A stretch of 64,000 bases of DNA, taken from positions 62,001 through 126,000 of the forward strand of contig QFXI01000028.1 in NCBI GenBank assembly GCA_003402315.1, read 5' to 3'. The notes under the pieces are model-generated. The model was not told where the DNA came from, did no database searches, and was given only the letters and a program-made list of their open reading frames with translations. Position numbers and translations under genes: made by a program. Of the stretch, positions 1 through 9,675 are shown one piece after another (positions within the stretch are counted from its first letter, which is position 1; every line of letters starts with the position of its first letter). Origin of the DNA: Candidatus Nitrotoga sp. LAW. GTDB lineage: Bacteria > Pseudomonadota > Gammaproteobacteria > Burkholderiales > Gallionellaceae.

Positions 1-3000
1 CGTGCCGCACGTATTGAATTGCTTGCTCCAATCGAGTTTCCGCTTGACCTGCCGGTAGTATTGCGGCGTGAAGAATTAGCGCAAGCCATCGTTGCCAATC
101 AGGTGGTCATCGTTTGTGGTGAGACAGGTTCTGGTAAAACCACGCAGTTACCTAAAATCTGTTTGAGTCTGGGCCGGGGTGTGCAAGGCGTCATTGCCCA
201 CACCCAGCCACGCCGTGTCGCAGCGCGGTCTGTGGCAACGCGCATTGCGGTTGAACTGAAAACCGAGTTGGGTGGCTTGGTGGGCTATAAGATTCGCTTT
301 AATGACAAGGTATCGCCAGATACCTGCATCAAGCTGATGACTGATGGCATTTTGCTGGCGGAAATCCAGAGCGATCGGCTGTTAAAAAAATACGACACCA
401 TCATTATCGACGAGGCGCATGAGCGCAGCCTGAATATCGATTTTCTGTTGGGTTACTTCAAGCAGCTGTTGCCGCGCCGCCGTGATCTCAAGCTCATCAT
501 CACTTCTGCAACGCTGGATGCGGAGCGCTTCGCTAAACATTTCAGCGGCGCGCCGATCATGCAGGTCAGTGGCCGCAGTTATCCGGTGGAGGTGCGTTAC
601 CGTCCGTTGCAGGAGAATACCGAAGGCGAGATGCAGGACATTCCGCAGGCGGTATGTGCCGCGCTGGACGAACTGGCAGTGGATGGCTTGCGCGGCGACA
701 TTTTGGTGTTTCTGCCGGGCGAGCGAGAAATCCGCGACACGGCGGAAGCGTTGCGCAAGCATCATCCCGTTGGCGTGGAAATCTTGCCGCTGTTCTCGCG
801 CCTGTCGGCGGCTGAGCAGGATCGCGTATTCAAAACTTCTGGCATGCGTCGTGTCGTGCTGGCCACCAATGTCGCGGAAACTTCCTTAACCGTACCGAAT
901 ATCGGCTATGTGATCGACAGCGGGCTGGCCCGCATCAATCGTTACAGCATCCGGCAAAAAGTCGAGCAATTGCGCGTGGAGAAAATCGCGCGTGCCGCCG
1001 CCAATCAGCGCGCCGGGCGTTGTGGACGGGTGATGAGCGGGATATGCGTGCGTTTGTATGACGAGCCAGATTTTCTGGCGCGCACAGAATATACCGATGC
1101 GGAAATTTTCCGTGTGTCATTGGCAACCGTAATTTTGCGTATGAGTGCGTTGGGCTTGGGCGAAGTCGAACAATTCCCGTTCATCGAGTCGCCCGGATCG
1201 CGTTCAATTGCCGATGGCTATCAGTTGCTGGCGCAATTGAATGCGATAAACGAAGAGCGGCAGCTGACGCCGTTGGGACGCGAGCTGGCAAAGTTGCCGC
1301 TCGACCCAAAAATTGCTCGTCTGCTGCTGGCGGGAAGGCAGTATCACTGCCTGCAGGAAATTCTCATCATCGCCAGCGCACTGTCATTGCAGGATCCGCG
1401 TGACCGTCCTTCGGAGTGGCGCAAAGCGGCGGATGACGCGCATCAGCGTTTTAATGATGAGCGCTCGGATTTCTTGGCCTATTTGAAGTTATGGGCATGG
1501 TTTCAAGAGGCGGTGAAGCATAAAAAATCCAAGCGCTTATGGGCAAATGAATGCCGCGAGAAATTCTTGTCGCCACTGCGTTTGCGCGAATGGCATGAGT
1601 TGTATCAACAGTTGCATGCGCAGGTTGCCGAGATGGGCATGCGGCTGAATGAAATTCCTGCCAGCTACGGGGAAATCCACAAGGCGCTATTAACTGGCCT
1701 GCTGGGTAATGTCGGCTGCAAGAGTGTGGACCGCGAAGCGTATTATCAGGGCGCGCGCGAAATAAAATTTTTTATCGTGCCGAATTCGGCGCTGGCGAAA
1801 AAAAGCCCAAAATGGGTCGTGGCAGCTGAATTAACCGAAACGACGAAACTGTATGCCCGTTGTGTGGCGCGCATCGAACCGGAATGGCTGGAAGAAGTGG
1901 GGGCGCATCTGATCAAGCGCCACTATTTTGATCCGCACTGGGAGAAGAAGGCGGCGCAGGTAGTGGCATTCGAACGCAGCACCTTGTATGGCTTGATTAT
2001 CAATCCGAAAAAACGCGTGCATTACGGCCCGATGAACGTACCGGAATCGCGCGCGGTGTTTATTCGCCAGGCGTTAGTGGCGGGCGAATTTCATACGCTC
2101 GCGCCCTTTTTTTCGCACAACCAGCAATTAATCCGGGATATTGAGGCGCTGGAGCATAAAGCGCGCCGACCGGATGTGCTGGTAGATGACGAATTGATAT
2201 TTGCCTTTTACGACAGCATCATTCCGCCGCATATTTATAATGGCGCGGCATTCGAGGCATGGCGCAAGGAGGCGGAACGTGCCAATCCGCGCCTGCTGTA
2301 TCTGCAACGTGATGACCTGATGCGCCACGAGGCAGCAGGCATCACCACCGATCAATTCCCACCGCAACTGGTGATGAACAACATCAGCTATGTGCTGGCT
2401 TATCATTTTGTGCCGGGCAAGAGCGACGATGGTGTGAATCTCACCGTGCCGCTGGCCCTGATTAATCAGGTATCCGCTCCGCGTTGTGAGTATTTGGTGC
2501 CCGGCCTGCTGGCAGAAAAAGTGGCGCAATTGATAAAGACTTTGCCGCAGAAGCTGCGCCGCCATATGGTGCCGGTGCCGGAATTCGCCGCCTTGTTTTG
2601 CCGTGCGGTGCCGCCTTCGGATACGCCATTGTTGCAGGCTTTGGCACGCTATATCCGCGAACAAAAACAATTGGAAGTTTTACTGGATGCATTTCGGTTA
2701 GAGCAATTGCCGGCCCACCTGCTCATGAACTTTTATGTAGTAGACGAGCATGGCAGACAGCTGGGGGTTTCGCGTAATTTTATTCAGTTGCGTGCCGAGC
2801 TTGCGCCCAAGCTTGCTTCTGTCACGGCGAAGGGTGTAGCCGTAGAACAAAAGCGTGTGCATTTTACCGATTGGAGTATGGGTGAAAATGGTTTGGGTGA
2901 ATTCAAGGAAACTTCAGAAATTCACCGCGCCGGACAAGTTGTAACGCTGTTCAACGCTTTGGTGGATGAAGGCGATGCGGTATCTTTACAAACATTCGAT

Positions 3001-3708
3001 ACCCGCGATGAGGCGTTGAGCGCCCATCGTGCCGGGCTGCGGCGCTTATTTATGCTGGCGCTCAAGGAACAGATCAAATTTCTGGAAAAAAATCTTGGCT
3101 TGCAAGCAATGGCAATGCAGTTTTTGTCCTTTGGTAGCATCCAGGATTTGCGCCGCCAGATTTTGGCGGTCACCTTTGATCGTTGCTGTATGAACGAGCC
3201 CTGGCCAACAAATGAAACCGAATTCGTTGCGCGTTGCAAGGAAGCCAAGAGCCGTTTGACGTTGGTGGCGCAGGAAATCGCGCGGCTGGTCGGCGTGATC
3301 CTGACCGAATATCAACTCGTGCACAAAAAAATACAAGCTACCAAATCAAACGGGCAGGCCGTCCAGGATATGCGCATGCAGTGCGAATGGCTGCTGCATA
3401 AGGAGTTTATTGCGCGCATTCCTTACGAGCGCTTACAGCATCTGCCACGCTATCTTAAGGCGATCAATGCGCGGTTGGAAAAGTTGCGCGCCGACGCGGC
3501 ACGTGATGCGCGTCAATACGCGCAAATGCAATCCTTGCAGCAAGCTTGGCAACGTAAAGTAACTGCGCAACAAGGCAACATCGATGCGCGGATGGAAGAG
3601 TTTGGTTGGCTATTGCAAGAATTGCGCGTGTCGTTGTTTGCGCAGGAATTGAAGACGCCAGTGATTGTGTCGGTGAAGCGGCTGGAAAAGTTGTGGGAGA
3701 CGATGTAA
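1..3708 (+). CDS. hrpA: ATP-dependent RNA helicase HrpA (5' end outside window)
   Basis: DEAH-box RNA helicase of the HrpA family, a cytoplasmic enzyme tied to mRNA processing and ribosome rescue in Escherichia coli. The reading frame is open from base 1, so the true start lies upstream. A TTG at 19 is only a chance in-frame start. The visible part is about 1235 residues against about 1300 for the E. coli protein, so roughly 70-90 N-terminal residues are missing. Seen in order: Walker A GETGSGKTTQL, the DEAH box in IIIDEAHERS, the SAT motif (ITSATLD), the helicase C motifs VLATNVAETSLTVP and NQRAGRCGRV, then the long HrpA-specific C-terminal region. It ends with TAA at 3706. No gene overlaps it on this side. 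Family assignment is very secure. Confidence 0.95.
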   Translation, partial: RAARIELLAPIEFPLDLPVVLRREELAQAIVANQVVIVCGETGSGKTTQLPKICLSLGRGVQGVIAHTQPRRVAARSVATRIAVELKTELGGLVGYKIRFNDKVSPDTCIKLMTDGILLAEIQSDRLLKKYDTIIIDEAHERSLNIDFLLGYFKQLLPRRRDLKLIITSATLDAERFAKHFSGAPIMQVSGRSYPVEVRYRPLQENTEGEMQDIPQAVCAALDELAVDGLRGDILVFLPGEREIRDTAEALRKHHPVGVEILPLFSRLSAAEQDRVFKTSGMRRVVLATNVAETSLTVPNIGYVIDSGLARINRYSIRQKVEQLRVEKIARAAANQRAGRCGRVMSGICVRLYDEPDFLARTEYTDAEIFRVSLATVILRMSALGLGEVEQFPFIESPGSRSIADGYQLLAQLNAINEERQLTPLGRELAKLPLDPKIARLLLAGRQYHCLQEILIIASALSLQDPRDRPSEWRKAADDAHQRFNDERSDFLAYLKLWAWFQEAVKHKKSKRLWANECREKFLSPLRLREWHELYQQLHAQVAEMGMRLNEIPASYGEIHKALLTGLLGNVGCKSVDREAYYQGAREIKFFIVPNSALAKKSPKWVVAAELTETTKLYARCVARIEPEWLEEVGAHLIKRHYFDPHWEKKAAQVVAFERSTLYGLIINPKKRVHYGPMNVPESRAVFIRQALVAGEFHTLAPFFSHNQQLIRDIEALEHKARRPDVLVDDELIFAFYDSIIPPHIYNGAAFEAWRKEAERANPRLLYLQRDDLMRHEAAGITTDQFPPQLVMNNISYVLAYHFVPGKSDDGVNLTVPLALINQVSAPRCEYLVPGLLAEKVAQLIKTLPQKLRRHMVPVPEFAALFCRAVPPSDTPLLQALARYIREQKQLEVLLDAFRLEQLPAHLLMNFYVVDEHGRQLGVSRNFIQLRAELAPKLASVTAKGVAVEQKRVHFTDWSMGENGLGEFKETSEIHRAGQVVTLFNALVDEGDAVSLQTFDTRDEALSAHRAGLRRLFMLALKEQIKFLEKNLGLQAMAMQFLSFGSIQDLRRQILAVTFDRCCMNEPWPTNETEFVARCKEAKSRLTLVAQEIARLVGVILTEYQLVHKKIQATKSNGQAVQDMRMQCEWLLHKEFIARIPYERLQHLPRYLKAINARLEKLRADAARDARQYAQMQSLQQAWQRKVTAQQGNIDARMEEFGWLLQELRVSLFAQELKTPVIVSVKRLEKLWETM

Positions 3709-3866
3709 TTCTGCTAATTTTTTCCTTGATTCCCGGCTTGTTAATGGGAGTCTGGAGAGGATTCGCTGTCAGGTATAATCCGCGCAACCTCACCGCGTGT
3801 GCGTCGTATCGAGAATATGAGTGCGCTGGCGGTAACGGGGGTTCAAATTCATTGTAAGGAGGCTAT

Positions 3867-4124
3867 ATGCCGGACAAATTAAATGCTCAAGAAGTTGCCA
3901 TGCTGCGCGAGGAGCTGGAGATATTGATGTATGAGCGCACCGGTTTACTGAAAGTGGTGGGAGCCGCCGCTGTGTTGGTGGCCAATACCGATGGCCGCAA
4001 CCTGCCGCCGGAGGCTGCGGAAGCGGCCGAGATGCTATCGAAGTGCGTCAATGATCTGTCGGAAGAAACATTGAAAGATGCGCTGGAAACTGTGCATGCT
4101 GAGGTTGGCCCCGGCGATTTGTAA
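3867..4124 (+). CDS. hypothetical protein, 85 aa
   Basis: Small acidic protein that I do not recognise. It is preceded by a strong ribosome binding site (AAGGAGG, 8 bases before the ATG), which supports both the start and the reality of the gene. The sequence is mostly helical in character, Ala/Glu/Leu rich, with no signal peptide, no membrane segment and no cysteine pair. It sits between hrpA and a patatin gene on the same strand, 21 bases before the patatin start, so it is probably co-transcribed with the patatin gene. A TATAAT at 3774-3779 in the gap after hrpA could be a -10 element, but no good -35 box is visible. Function unknown. Confidence 0.75.
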   Translation: MPDKLNAQEVAMLREELEILMYERTGLLKVVGAAAVLVANTDGRNLPPEAAEAAEMLSKCVNDLSEETLKDALETVHAEVGPGDL

Positions 4125-4145
4125 ATCCTTGATGGGGGGAGTCAG

Positions 4146-5315
4146 ATGAGTGTGCCAGAAAAGCTTGGCTTGATTCTGACCGGAGGGGGCGCGCGTGTCG
4201 CTTATCAGGTGGGCGTGCTAAAGGCCATCGCTGAATTTTTGCCGCGTAATGCACATAACCCGTTTCCTATTATCTGCGGAACCTCGTCAGGTTCGCTTAA
4301 TGCAGTGACGCTTGCGGTGAATGCCCGGTCTTTTCGCAAGGGGGTTAAATATCTTCTTAACATCTGGAAAAATTCCCGCGTTGACCATATTTATCGCACC
4401 GACCCGGTTGGCGTCTTAAAGAACAGTACGCGCTGGTTTGCGGGGCTGATCTTGAGCAGCATGGGTATCAATAAGTTGAACCAGGTGTCGCTGCTTGATA
4501 ATGCGCCGATGGTAACGATGCTGGAAGCAACGCTGCCGTATGAAAAGATCCAGGAGAATATTGATGCAGGCCACCTTGACGCACTGAGTATCACTGCCTC
4601 GGGCTATGGTTCGGGGTGCTCCGTGACTTTTTACCAGGGAGTGGAGGACATTCTGCCCTGGAATCGGGCGCATCGTCTAGGCATTCCAACCAAGATCGAA
4701 CCTAAACACTTATTAGCCTCTTCAGCCATTCCGTTTATTTTTCCAGCGGTACTCATCAACCGTGAGTATTTTGGCGATGGCTCGATGCGCCAGATTGCGC
4801 CTATCAGCTCTGCGCTACATCTGGGCGCTACCCGCGTGCTAGTCATCGGCTTAGGCCATAATGAGGAGGAACAACCTAGCCGTAGCAATCAATGTGATTA
4901 TCCTTCGCTAGCGCAGATTGGCGGCCATCTTATGGATAGCATTTTCCTCGATAGTCTGGAGGTCGATTTGGAGCGGGTGCGGCGCATCAATCATTCGATT
5001 GGAATGTTGTCAGAAGATGTTCAGGAGCAAATAAATTGGCGTCATGTCAATGTCTTGGTGATTAAGCCTAGCCAGGCTATTGAGCAAATTGCTGAGCGCT
5101 ATGCCATGAATTTGCCGTGGACTATCCGTTTTTTGTTGCGCGGGATAGGCGCGATGCGCCGTAGCGGGGCAAATCTGATGAGTTATCTGTTGTTCGAAAA
5201 GAATTTTTGCCGTGCGATGATCGAGCTGGGATATCAGGATGCGCTGAAACAGAAGCAAGAAATCCTGGCTTTTATAAATAAGCGCGAAAAAGCGGCGGAA
5301 AGCTTGCCGCAATGA
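4146..5315 (+). CDS. patatin-like phospholipase
   Basis: Predicted lipid acyl hydrolase of the patatin family, which uses a Ser-Asp dyad. Visible motifs are the glycine-rich oxyanion loop (TGGGARVAYQVG, residues 12-23), the nucleophile elbow GTSSG (45-49, Ser47 the nucleophile) and the DG motif in YFGDGSMRQ near residue 210 that supplies the aspartate. There is no signal peptide, so a cytoplasmic or membrane-associated role is likely. The length of 389 residues is normal for bacterial members with an extended C-terminus. A GGGG-type ribosome binding site precedes the ATG. The stop overlaps a possible upstream start of birA (ATGA at 5312), so the two genes probably share a transcript. The substrate cannot be read from the sequence. 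Confidence 0.9.
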   Translation: MSVPEKLGLILTGGGARVAYQVGVLKAIAEFLPRNAHNPFPIICGTSSGSLNAVTLAVNARSFRKGVKYLLNIWKNSRVDHIYRTDPVGVLKNSTRWFAGLILSSMGINKLNQVSLLDNAPMVTMLEATLPYEKIQENIDAGHLDALSITASGYGSGCSVTFYQGVEDILPWNRAHRLGIPTKIEPKHLLASSAIPFIFPAVLINREYFGDGSMRQIAPISSALHLGATRVLVIGLGHNEEEQPSRSNQCDYPSLAQIGGHLMDSIFLDSLEVDLERVRRINHSIGMLSEDVQEQINWRHVNVLVIKPSQAIEQIAERYAMNLPWTIRFLLRGIGAMRRSGANLMSYLLFEKNFCRAMIELGYQDALKQKQEILAFINKREKAAESLPQ

Positions 5316-5353
5316 AAGCTGCCAGCATGGGCGTTCCCCGCCCATATACCACA

Positions 5354-6346
5354 ATGAAACCGCTTACTTTCACCCTACTACGTTTGTTGGAGGATGGAAA
5401 ATTTCATTCCGGGGAAATGTTGGCGCAACGTTTGGGCATATCGCGCGCTAGTGTGAGCAATGCCTTGCATGGGGTAGAGGGCTATGGCTTGGCTTTATAC
5501 AGCGTCCCCGGTCGTGGCTATTGCCTGGGCAATCCGCCGCAATGGCTGGATGCCACACTTATCGCCCGCCACTTAGATGGGCAGGCGGGACAATTTCAAA
5601 TTGAAATTTTCGACAGCTTGCCCTCCAGCAATACGCTGCTGTTACAGCGCGCAACGCAGGGCGCACCCAGCGGTAGCGTGTTGGCGGTGGAACTGCAAAG
5701 CGGCGGACGCGGGCGATTGGGACGTCCATGGCACTCTGGCTTGGGCAACGCGCTTACGTTTTCGTTGTTGTGGCGTTTTGAACTTGATTTGTCGGCATTG
5801 TCTGGTTTGAGCTTGGCAGTCGGGGTGGCGTTGATTCGTGCGTTGCATGCGCTTGGCGTAGCAAATGCACGGCTTAAATGGCCGAATGATGTGCTGGGTG
5901 GGGATGGCGGTAAACTAGCTGGCATTCTGCTTGAGGCACAGGGTGACATGTTGGGGCCGAGTGCTGTAGTAATTGGCATTGGCCTCAACCTGACCACGCC
6001 TAAGCACCTGTTGCCGCAGATTGACCAGCCGGTGTCGAGCCTGGAAGACGTGGCGGCTGACATGCCTGGAATTAATGTGCCGGAACGCAATCATTTATTC
6101 GCGGTAATTTTACGAGAGTTGCAGGCAGTACTTCATGAATTTGCCAGTAATGGTTTTGCGGCGCTGCGTGCGGAATGGGAAAGCCATCACGCTTTGCAAA
6201 ACCAGACGGTACGGCTACTGCTGCCGGACGGCAGAGTTGAAATTGGCATCGCACGGGGTGTAACCGAGAATGGCGCGCTTATTCTGGAAACGGTGGGCGG
6301 AATGCAAGTTTTTAATGCGGGAGAAATTGGTTTGCGCGCAGCATGA
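5354..6346 (+). CDS. birA: bifunctional biotin ligase / biotin operon repressor
   Basis: Biotin--[acetyl-CoA-carboxylase] ligase, which activates biotin to biotinyl-AMP and attaches it to carrier-protein lysines. An N-terminal winged helix (LLEDGKFHSGEMLAQRLG onward) suggests a DNA-binding role as in E. coli BirA. The ligase core shows the GRGRLGRPW biotin/ATP loop, the KWPNDV motif, the KLAGIL motif and the C-terminal SH3-like domain. An upstream in-frame ATG at 5312 would add 14 residues. I prefer 5354 because MKPLTF sits at the same distance from the winged helix as the E. coli start. Neither start has a strong ribosome binding site. The stop codon overlaps the coaX start (ATGA at 6343), indicating an operon. 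Confidence 0.93.
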   Translation: MKPLTFTLLRLLEDGKFHSGEMLAQRLGISRASVSNALHGVEGYGLALYSVPGRGYCLGNPPQWLDATLIARHLDGQAGQFQIEIFDSLPSSNTLLLQRATQGAPSGSVLAVELQSGGRGRLGRPWHSGLGNALTFSLLWRFELDLSALSGLSLAVGVALIRALHALGVANARLKWPNDVLGGDGGKLAGILLEAQGDMLGPSAVVIGIGLNLTTPKHLLPQIDQPVSSLEDVAADMPGINVPERNHLFAVILRELQAVLHEFASNGFAALRAEWESHHALQNQTVRLLLPDGRVEIGIARGVTENGALILETVGGMQVFNAGEIGLRAA

Positions 6347-7071
6347 AAATGTTACTGATTGATGCCGGTAATAGCCGTGTCAAGTGGGCCATGGTAGAAG
6401 GTGGCCTGTGGTTGCAGCAAAACGTACTTGAAAATACGCACGCGTCAGAATTGAGTAGGGCATTCTTGAAATTGCCGCCGCCGGACAGAATCCTCATCGC
6501 CAATGTCGCTGGCGAGAACATGGCGCAATTGCTATCCGCAGCCTGTGCCGCTTGGCAGTGCCCTATCGAATTCATCGTGGCCCAAGTAGAGCAATGTGGC
6601 GTGCGTAACTTGTATGAACGCCCTGCACAGCTTGGCAGCGACCGTTGGGCGGCGCTCATCGCAGCCTGGCAGCAAGAGCGCGCATCCTGCCTGGTGGTAA
6701 ATTGCGGCACAGCAACGACTGTGGACGCACTGTCTGCCGAGGGCGAATTTTTGGGCGGGCTAATCCTGCCGGGTGTGGATATGATGCGTAGCAGTCTGGC
6801 CGTAGGCGCTGCCCAATTAGCACAGATAGAGGGTATCTGGCGCGAATTTCCGCGCAATACCGCTGATGCCACGTTCAGTGGTTCAATCCAGGCGACCATA
6901 GGCGCTATCCGTTTGCAGTTCGAGGCGTTAGCCATGCGTGGGGGCGTGCGCTGCCTGTTAAGCGGGGGCGCAGCGGATAAGGTACGGCAGCATCTCAACT
7001 TACCGTCGGTGCGGGTGGATAATCTGGTATTGCGTGGCTTGCAAATTATTGGACAGGATAATTTATCCTGA
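6343..7071 (+). CDS. coaX: type III pantothenate kinase
   Basis: Phosphorylates pantothenate in the first step of coenzyme A synthesis. Type III enzymes belong to the ASKHA fold and are not inhibited by CoA. Visible motifs are the N-terminal phosphate loop LIDAGNSRVKW (residues 5-15), GSDRWAALIAAW around 105, the NCGTATTVDAL motif that carries the catalytic region, and GGLILPGVDMM. The 242-residue length is usual. It overlaps birA by the ATGA at 6343. The order birA-coaX-SPOR protein is common in betaproteobacteria and supports all three assignments. Confidence 0.94.
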   Translation: MKMLLIDAGNSRVKWAMVEGGLWLQQNVLENTHASELSRAFLKLPPPDRILIANVAGENMAQLLSAACAAWQCPIEFIVAQVEQCGVRNLYERPAQLGSDRWAALIAAWQQERASCLVVNCGTATTVDALSAEGEFLGGLILPGVDMMRSSLAVGAAQLAQIEGIWREFPRNTADATFSGSIQATIGAIRLQFEALAMRGGVRCLLSGGAADKVRQHLNLPSVRVDNLVLRGLQIIGQDNLS

Positions 7072-7155
7072 ACGCGTTCTGTAGTTTTTGAATAAACTGC
7101 CTGCCTTTCTGATGAATATATTTTCAGGTTTAAAAACCAAATAAAAAATGGGGTA

Positions 7156-7845
7156 ATGATGAGGTGGCTATTCTGGCTATTGCTGCTGGCAAATTTGATA
7201 TTTTTTTCATTTATTCAATGGGGTGAGTTATTGACAGGTGAAAATAAAAATTTGAAGCATCAACCGTTGCTGAATGTGGAAAAGATCAAGTTACTGGATG
7301 CGCCAAATGTAGCGTCAGCAACTTCGCTGCCTTCTTCCGCTGTATTGGCAACATCGCAGGATCAGCGGGCATTTACGGATGTTTGCCTGGAGTGGGGAGA
7401 GTTTTCCGGTACCGATAGCGCACGTGCCACGGCGGCTTTGACCACATTGAAACTGGCGGACAAACTGGCGCAGCGGCAGACTGAATATGCGATTGGTTAT
7501 TGGGTCTACATGCCGCCCGCGCACACCCGTGTGGAAATGGATAAAAATATCGCCGAACTCAAGGCGCATAATGTTAAGGACTACTTCACCGTGCAGGAAG
7601 CCGGACCATGGAAGAACGCTATTTCGCTGGGCGTATTCAAAACAGAAAAGGCCGCGCGTAAAGCTTTTGATAGCCTCCGGGCAAAAGGCGTAAAAACTGC
7701 CGTGATGGGAGAGCTTATGAGCAAGTTTAAACTGACGGTATTTGTGCTGAAATCCCCGGATGCAGTGACAATTGAAAAAATGGTAACCTTACAAAAGGAG
7801 TTTGCCGGTAGCGCGGTGCATTTAGTGGCATGTGACCAGACTTAA
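7156..7845 (+). CDS. SPOR-domain protein with N-terminal membrane anchor
   Basis: 229-residue protein with one N-terminal hydrophobic segment (about residues 4-20, WLFWLLLLANLIFFSFI), a polar linker, and a C-terminal SPOR-like region (about 145-205, with YFTVQEAGPWKNAISLGVF and KAARKAFDSLRAKGVK). SPOR domains bind denuded peptidoglycan, often at the septum. The position 84 bases after coaX on the same strand matches the usual betaproteobacterial birA-coaX-SPOR arrangement. Two tandem ATGs (7156 and 7159) are possible starts. Its exact role in the envelope is not known from sequence alone. Confidence 0.8.
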   Translation: MMRWLFWLLLLANLIFFSFIQWGELLTGENKNLKHQPLLNVEKIKLLDAPNVASATSLPSSAVLATSQDQRAFTDVCLEWGEFSGTDSARATAALTTLKLADKLAQRQTEYAIGYWVYMPPAHTRVEMDKNIAELKAHNVKDYFTVQEAGPWKNAISLGVFKTEKAARKAFDSLRAKGVKTAVMGELMSKFKLTVFVLKSPDAVTIEKMVTLQKEFAGSAVHLVACDQT

Positions 7846-7955
7846 GCACTTGGTGCAAGTACCAGCGCAATTGACAAGTAGCGGCTAAATCTGGAAAATG
7901 CCGCGCTTCCCGTGGCAATTTAGGGCGGCTTGACTAAAGCGACGGCATGATTTCA

Positions 7956-8032
7956 GGTGATATAGCTCAGATGGTTAGAGCGCAGCACTCATAACGCTGA
8001 GGTCGGTGGTTCAACTCCACCTATCACCACCA
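7956..8032 (+). tRNA. tRNA-Met (anticodon CAT)
   Basis: 77-base cloverleaf. The acceptor stem GGTGATA (7956-7962) pairs with TATCACC (8022-8028), followed by discriminator A and an encoded CCA (8030-8032). D-loop TAGCTCAGATGGTTAGAGC, anticodon CAT at 7990-7992, and T-arm GGTGGTTCAACTCCACC are all present. The overall sequence fits elongator tRNA-Met. The last pair of the anticodon stem is A-C (7987/7995), where I would expect A-T. Confidence 0.93.
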
Positions 8033-8064
8033 ATAAAATGTAGAGAAATTCAAAGAAATACATA

Positions 8065-8098
8065 ACCCGCGTTCTCCTGATGAGTGCGCGGGTTTTTT
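8065..8098 (+). terminator. rho-independent terminator after tRNA-Met
   Basis: Inverted repeat ACCCGCG (8065-8071) and CGCGGGT (8087-8093) with a 15-base loop, followed by a run of T. It lies 33 bases after the tRNA and ends its transcript before the restriction operon. Confidence 0.85.
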
Positions 8099-8219
8099 GT
8101 TGCATACATGTTTTTTATATCCATTCATATCCAAGGTTTTTGTCCGACAACATTGATACCAGTTATATTAGCGCCTGTAGCCTCATACAGTCTGTCATCC
8201 CGGAATAGCGACCGCCCCC

Positions 8220-9675
8220 ATGTTCGAACAAGCTTTCAAAAATATCGACGACGTCCTCTGGAAAGAGGCAGGTTGTGCCAGCGAACTGGACTACACCGAG
8301 CAGACCTCTTGGCTGCTATTCCTGAAATTTCTGGATAGCCTGGAGCAGGACAAGGCCATGGAGGCCGGGCTAGAAGGCAAGAAATACACCTTCATCCTCG
8401 ACGCGCCCTACCGCTGGGAAAGCTGGGCCGCGCCCAAAGGAGCCGACGGCAAGCTTGACCACAACAAAGCGCTGACCGGCGACGACCTGTGCGATTTCGT
8501 CGACCGCAAGCTCTTCCCCTACCTGCACGGCTTTAAGCAGAAGGCCAGCGGGCCGAATACCCTCGAATATAAGATCGGCGAAATTTTCGGCGAGATCAAG
8601 AACAAGATTCACAGCGGCTACAACCTGCGCGAGATCATCGACCACATCGACGAATTGCGCTTCCGCTCGCAAACCGAAAAGCACGAACTATCGCACCTGT
8701 ATGAAGCCAAGATCAAGAACATGGGCAACGCGGGCAGGAACGGCGGCGAGTACTACACCCCGCGGCCGCTGATTCGCGCCATGGTGCAAGTGGTGCAGCC
8801 AACAATCGGCGAGCGCATCTACGACGGCGCCTGTGGCTCGGCGGGCTTCCTGTGCGAAGCGTTCGATTACCTCAAGGCCAAGCCCGGCCTTACCACCAGC
8901 AACATCAAGACGCTGCAAGAGCGTACCTTCTACGGTAAGGAAAAGATCGCTGGCCTACGTCATCGCGACCATGAACATGATTCTGCACGGCATCGAGGCG
9001 CCCAACATCGCCCACACCAACACCCTGGCCGAGAACCTCGCCGACATTCAGGACAAGGACCGCATGGACGTGATCCTGGCCAATCCGCCCTTCGGCGGCA
9101 AGGAGCGCAAGGAAGTCCAGCAGAACTTCCCCATCCGCACCGGCGAAACGGCTTTTCTCTTCCTCCAGCACTTCATCAAAATGCTCAAGGCCGGCGGCCG
9201 AGCCGGTGTGGTCATCAAGAACACTTTCCTGTCCAACACCGACAACGCTTCGGTGAGTTTGCGCAAACTGCTGCTGGAAAGTTGCAACCTGCACACCATC
9301 CTCGATTGCCCCGGCGGCACCTTCCAGGGCGCGGGCGTGAAAACCGTCGTGCTGTTCTTTGAGAAGGGCGCGCCAACCAGAAAGGTCTGGTACTACCAGC
9401 TCGACCCCGGCCGCAACATGGGCAAGACCAACCCGCTCAACGATGCCGACCTGATCGAATTCGTGAAACTGCAAAAGACCTTCGCCGACTCGCCCAAGAG
9501 CTGGTCTGTTGATACCCTCGCCCTGAGCGCAGCCGAAGGGTACGATCTGTCGGTGAAGAACCCCAACGGCGGCGAGGAAATCGCGCATCGCAGCCCGCAG
9601 GACATCATGGACGAAATCGCCGCATTGGATACCGAGAGTGCGGACGTACTGACAAACATCAGGTTGCTACTATGA
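8220..9675 (+). pseudogene. hsdM: type I restriction-modification DNA methyltransferase HsdM, frameshifted
   Basis: Modification subunit of a type I restriction system (N6-adenine methyltransferase). The N-terminal part (8220 to about 8946) has the HsdM_N helical domain and the start of the methylase domain (GEYYTPRPLIRAMV, DGACGSAGFLCEA). The rest (about 8947-9675) is in the +1-shifted frame and carries the catalytic ILANPPFGG motif and the C-terminal domain. The break is at 8941-8949: the run reads GGTAAGGAAAAGATCGCTGGCC where family members encode KEKKSLAYVI. A net change of +1 or -2 bases restores the frame. Either the gene is inactivated or the base call is wrong. The end overlaps hsdS by ATGA at 9672, as in an intact operon. 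Codon use is more GC-rich than in the flanking core genes. Confidence 0.88.
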
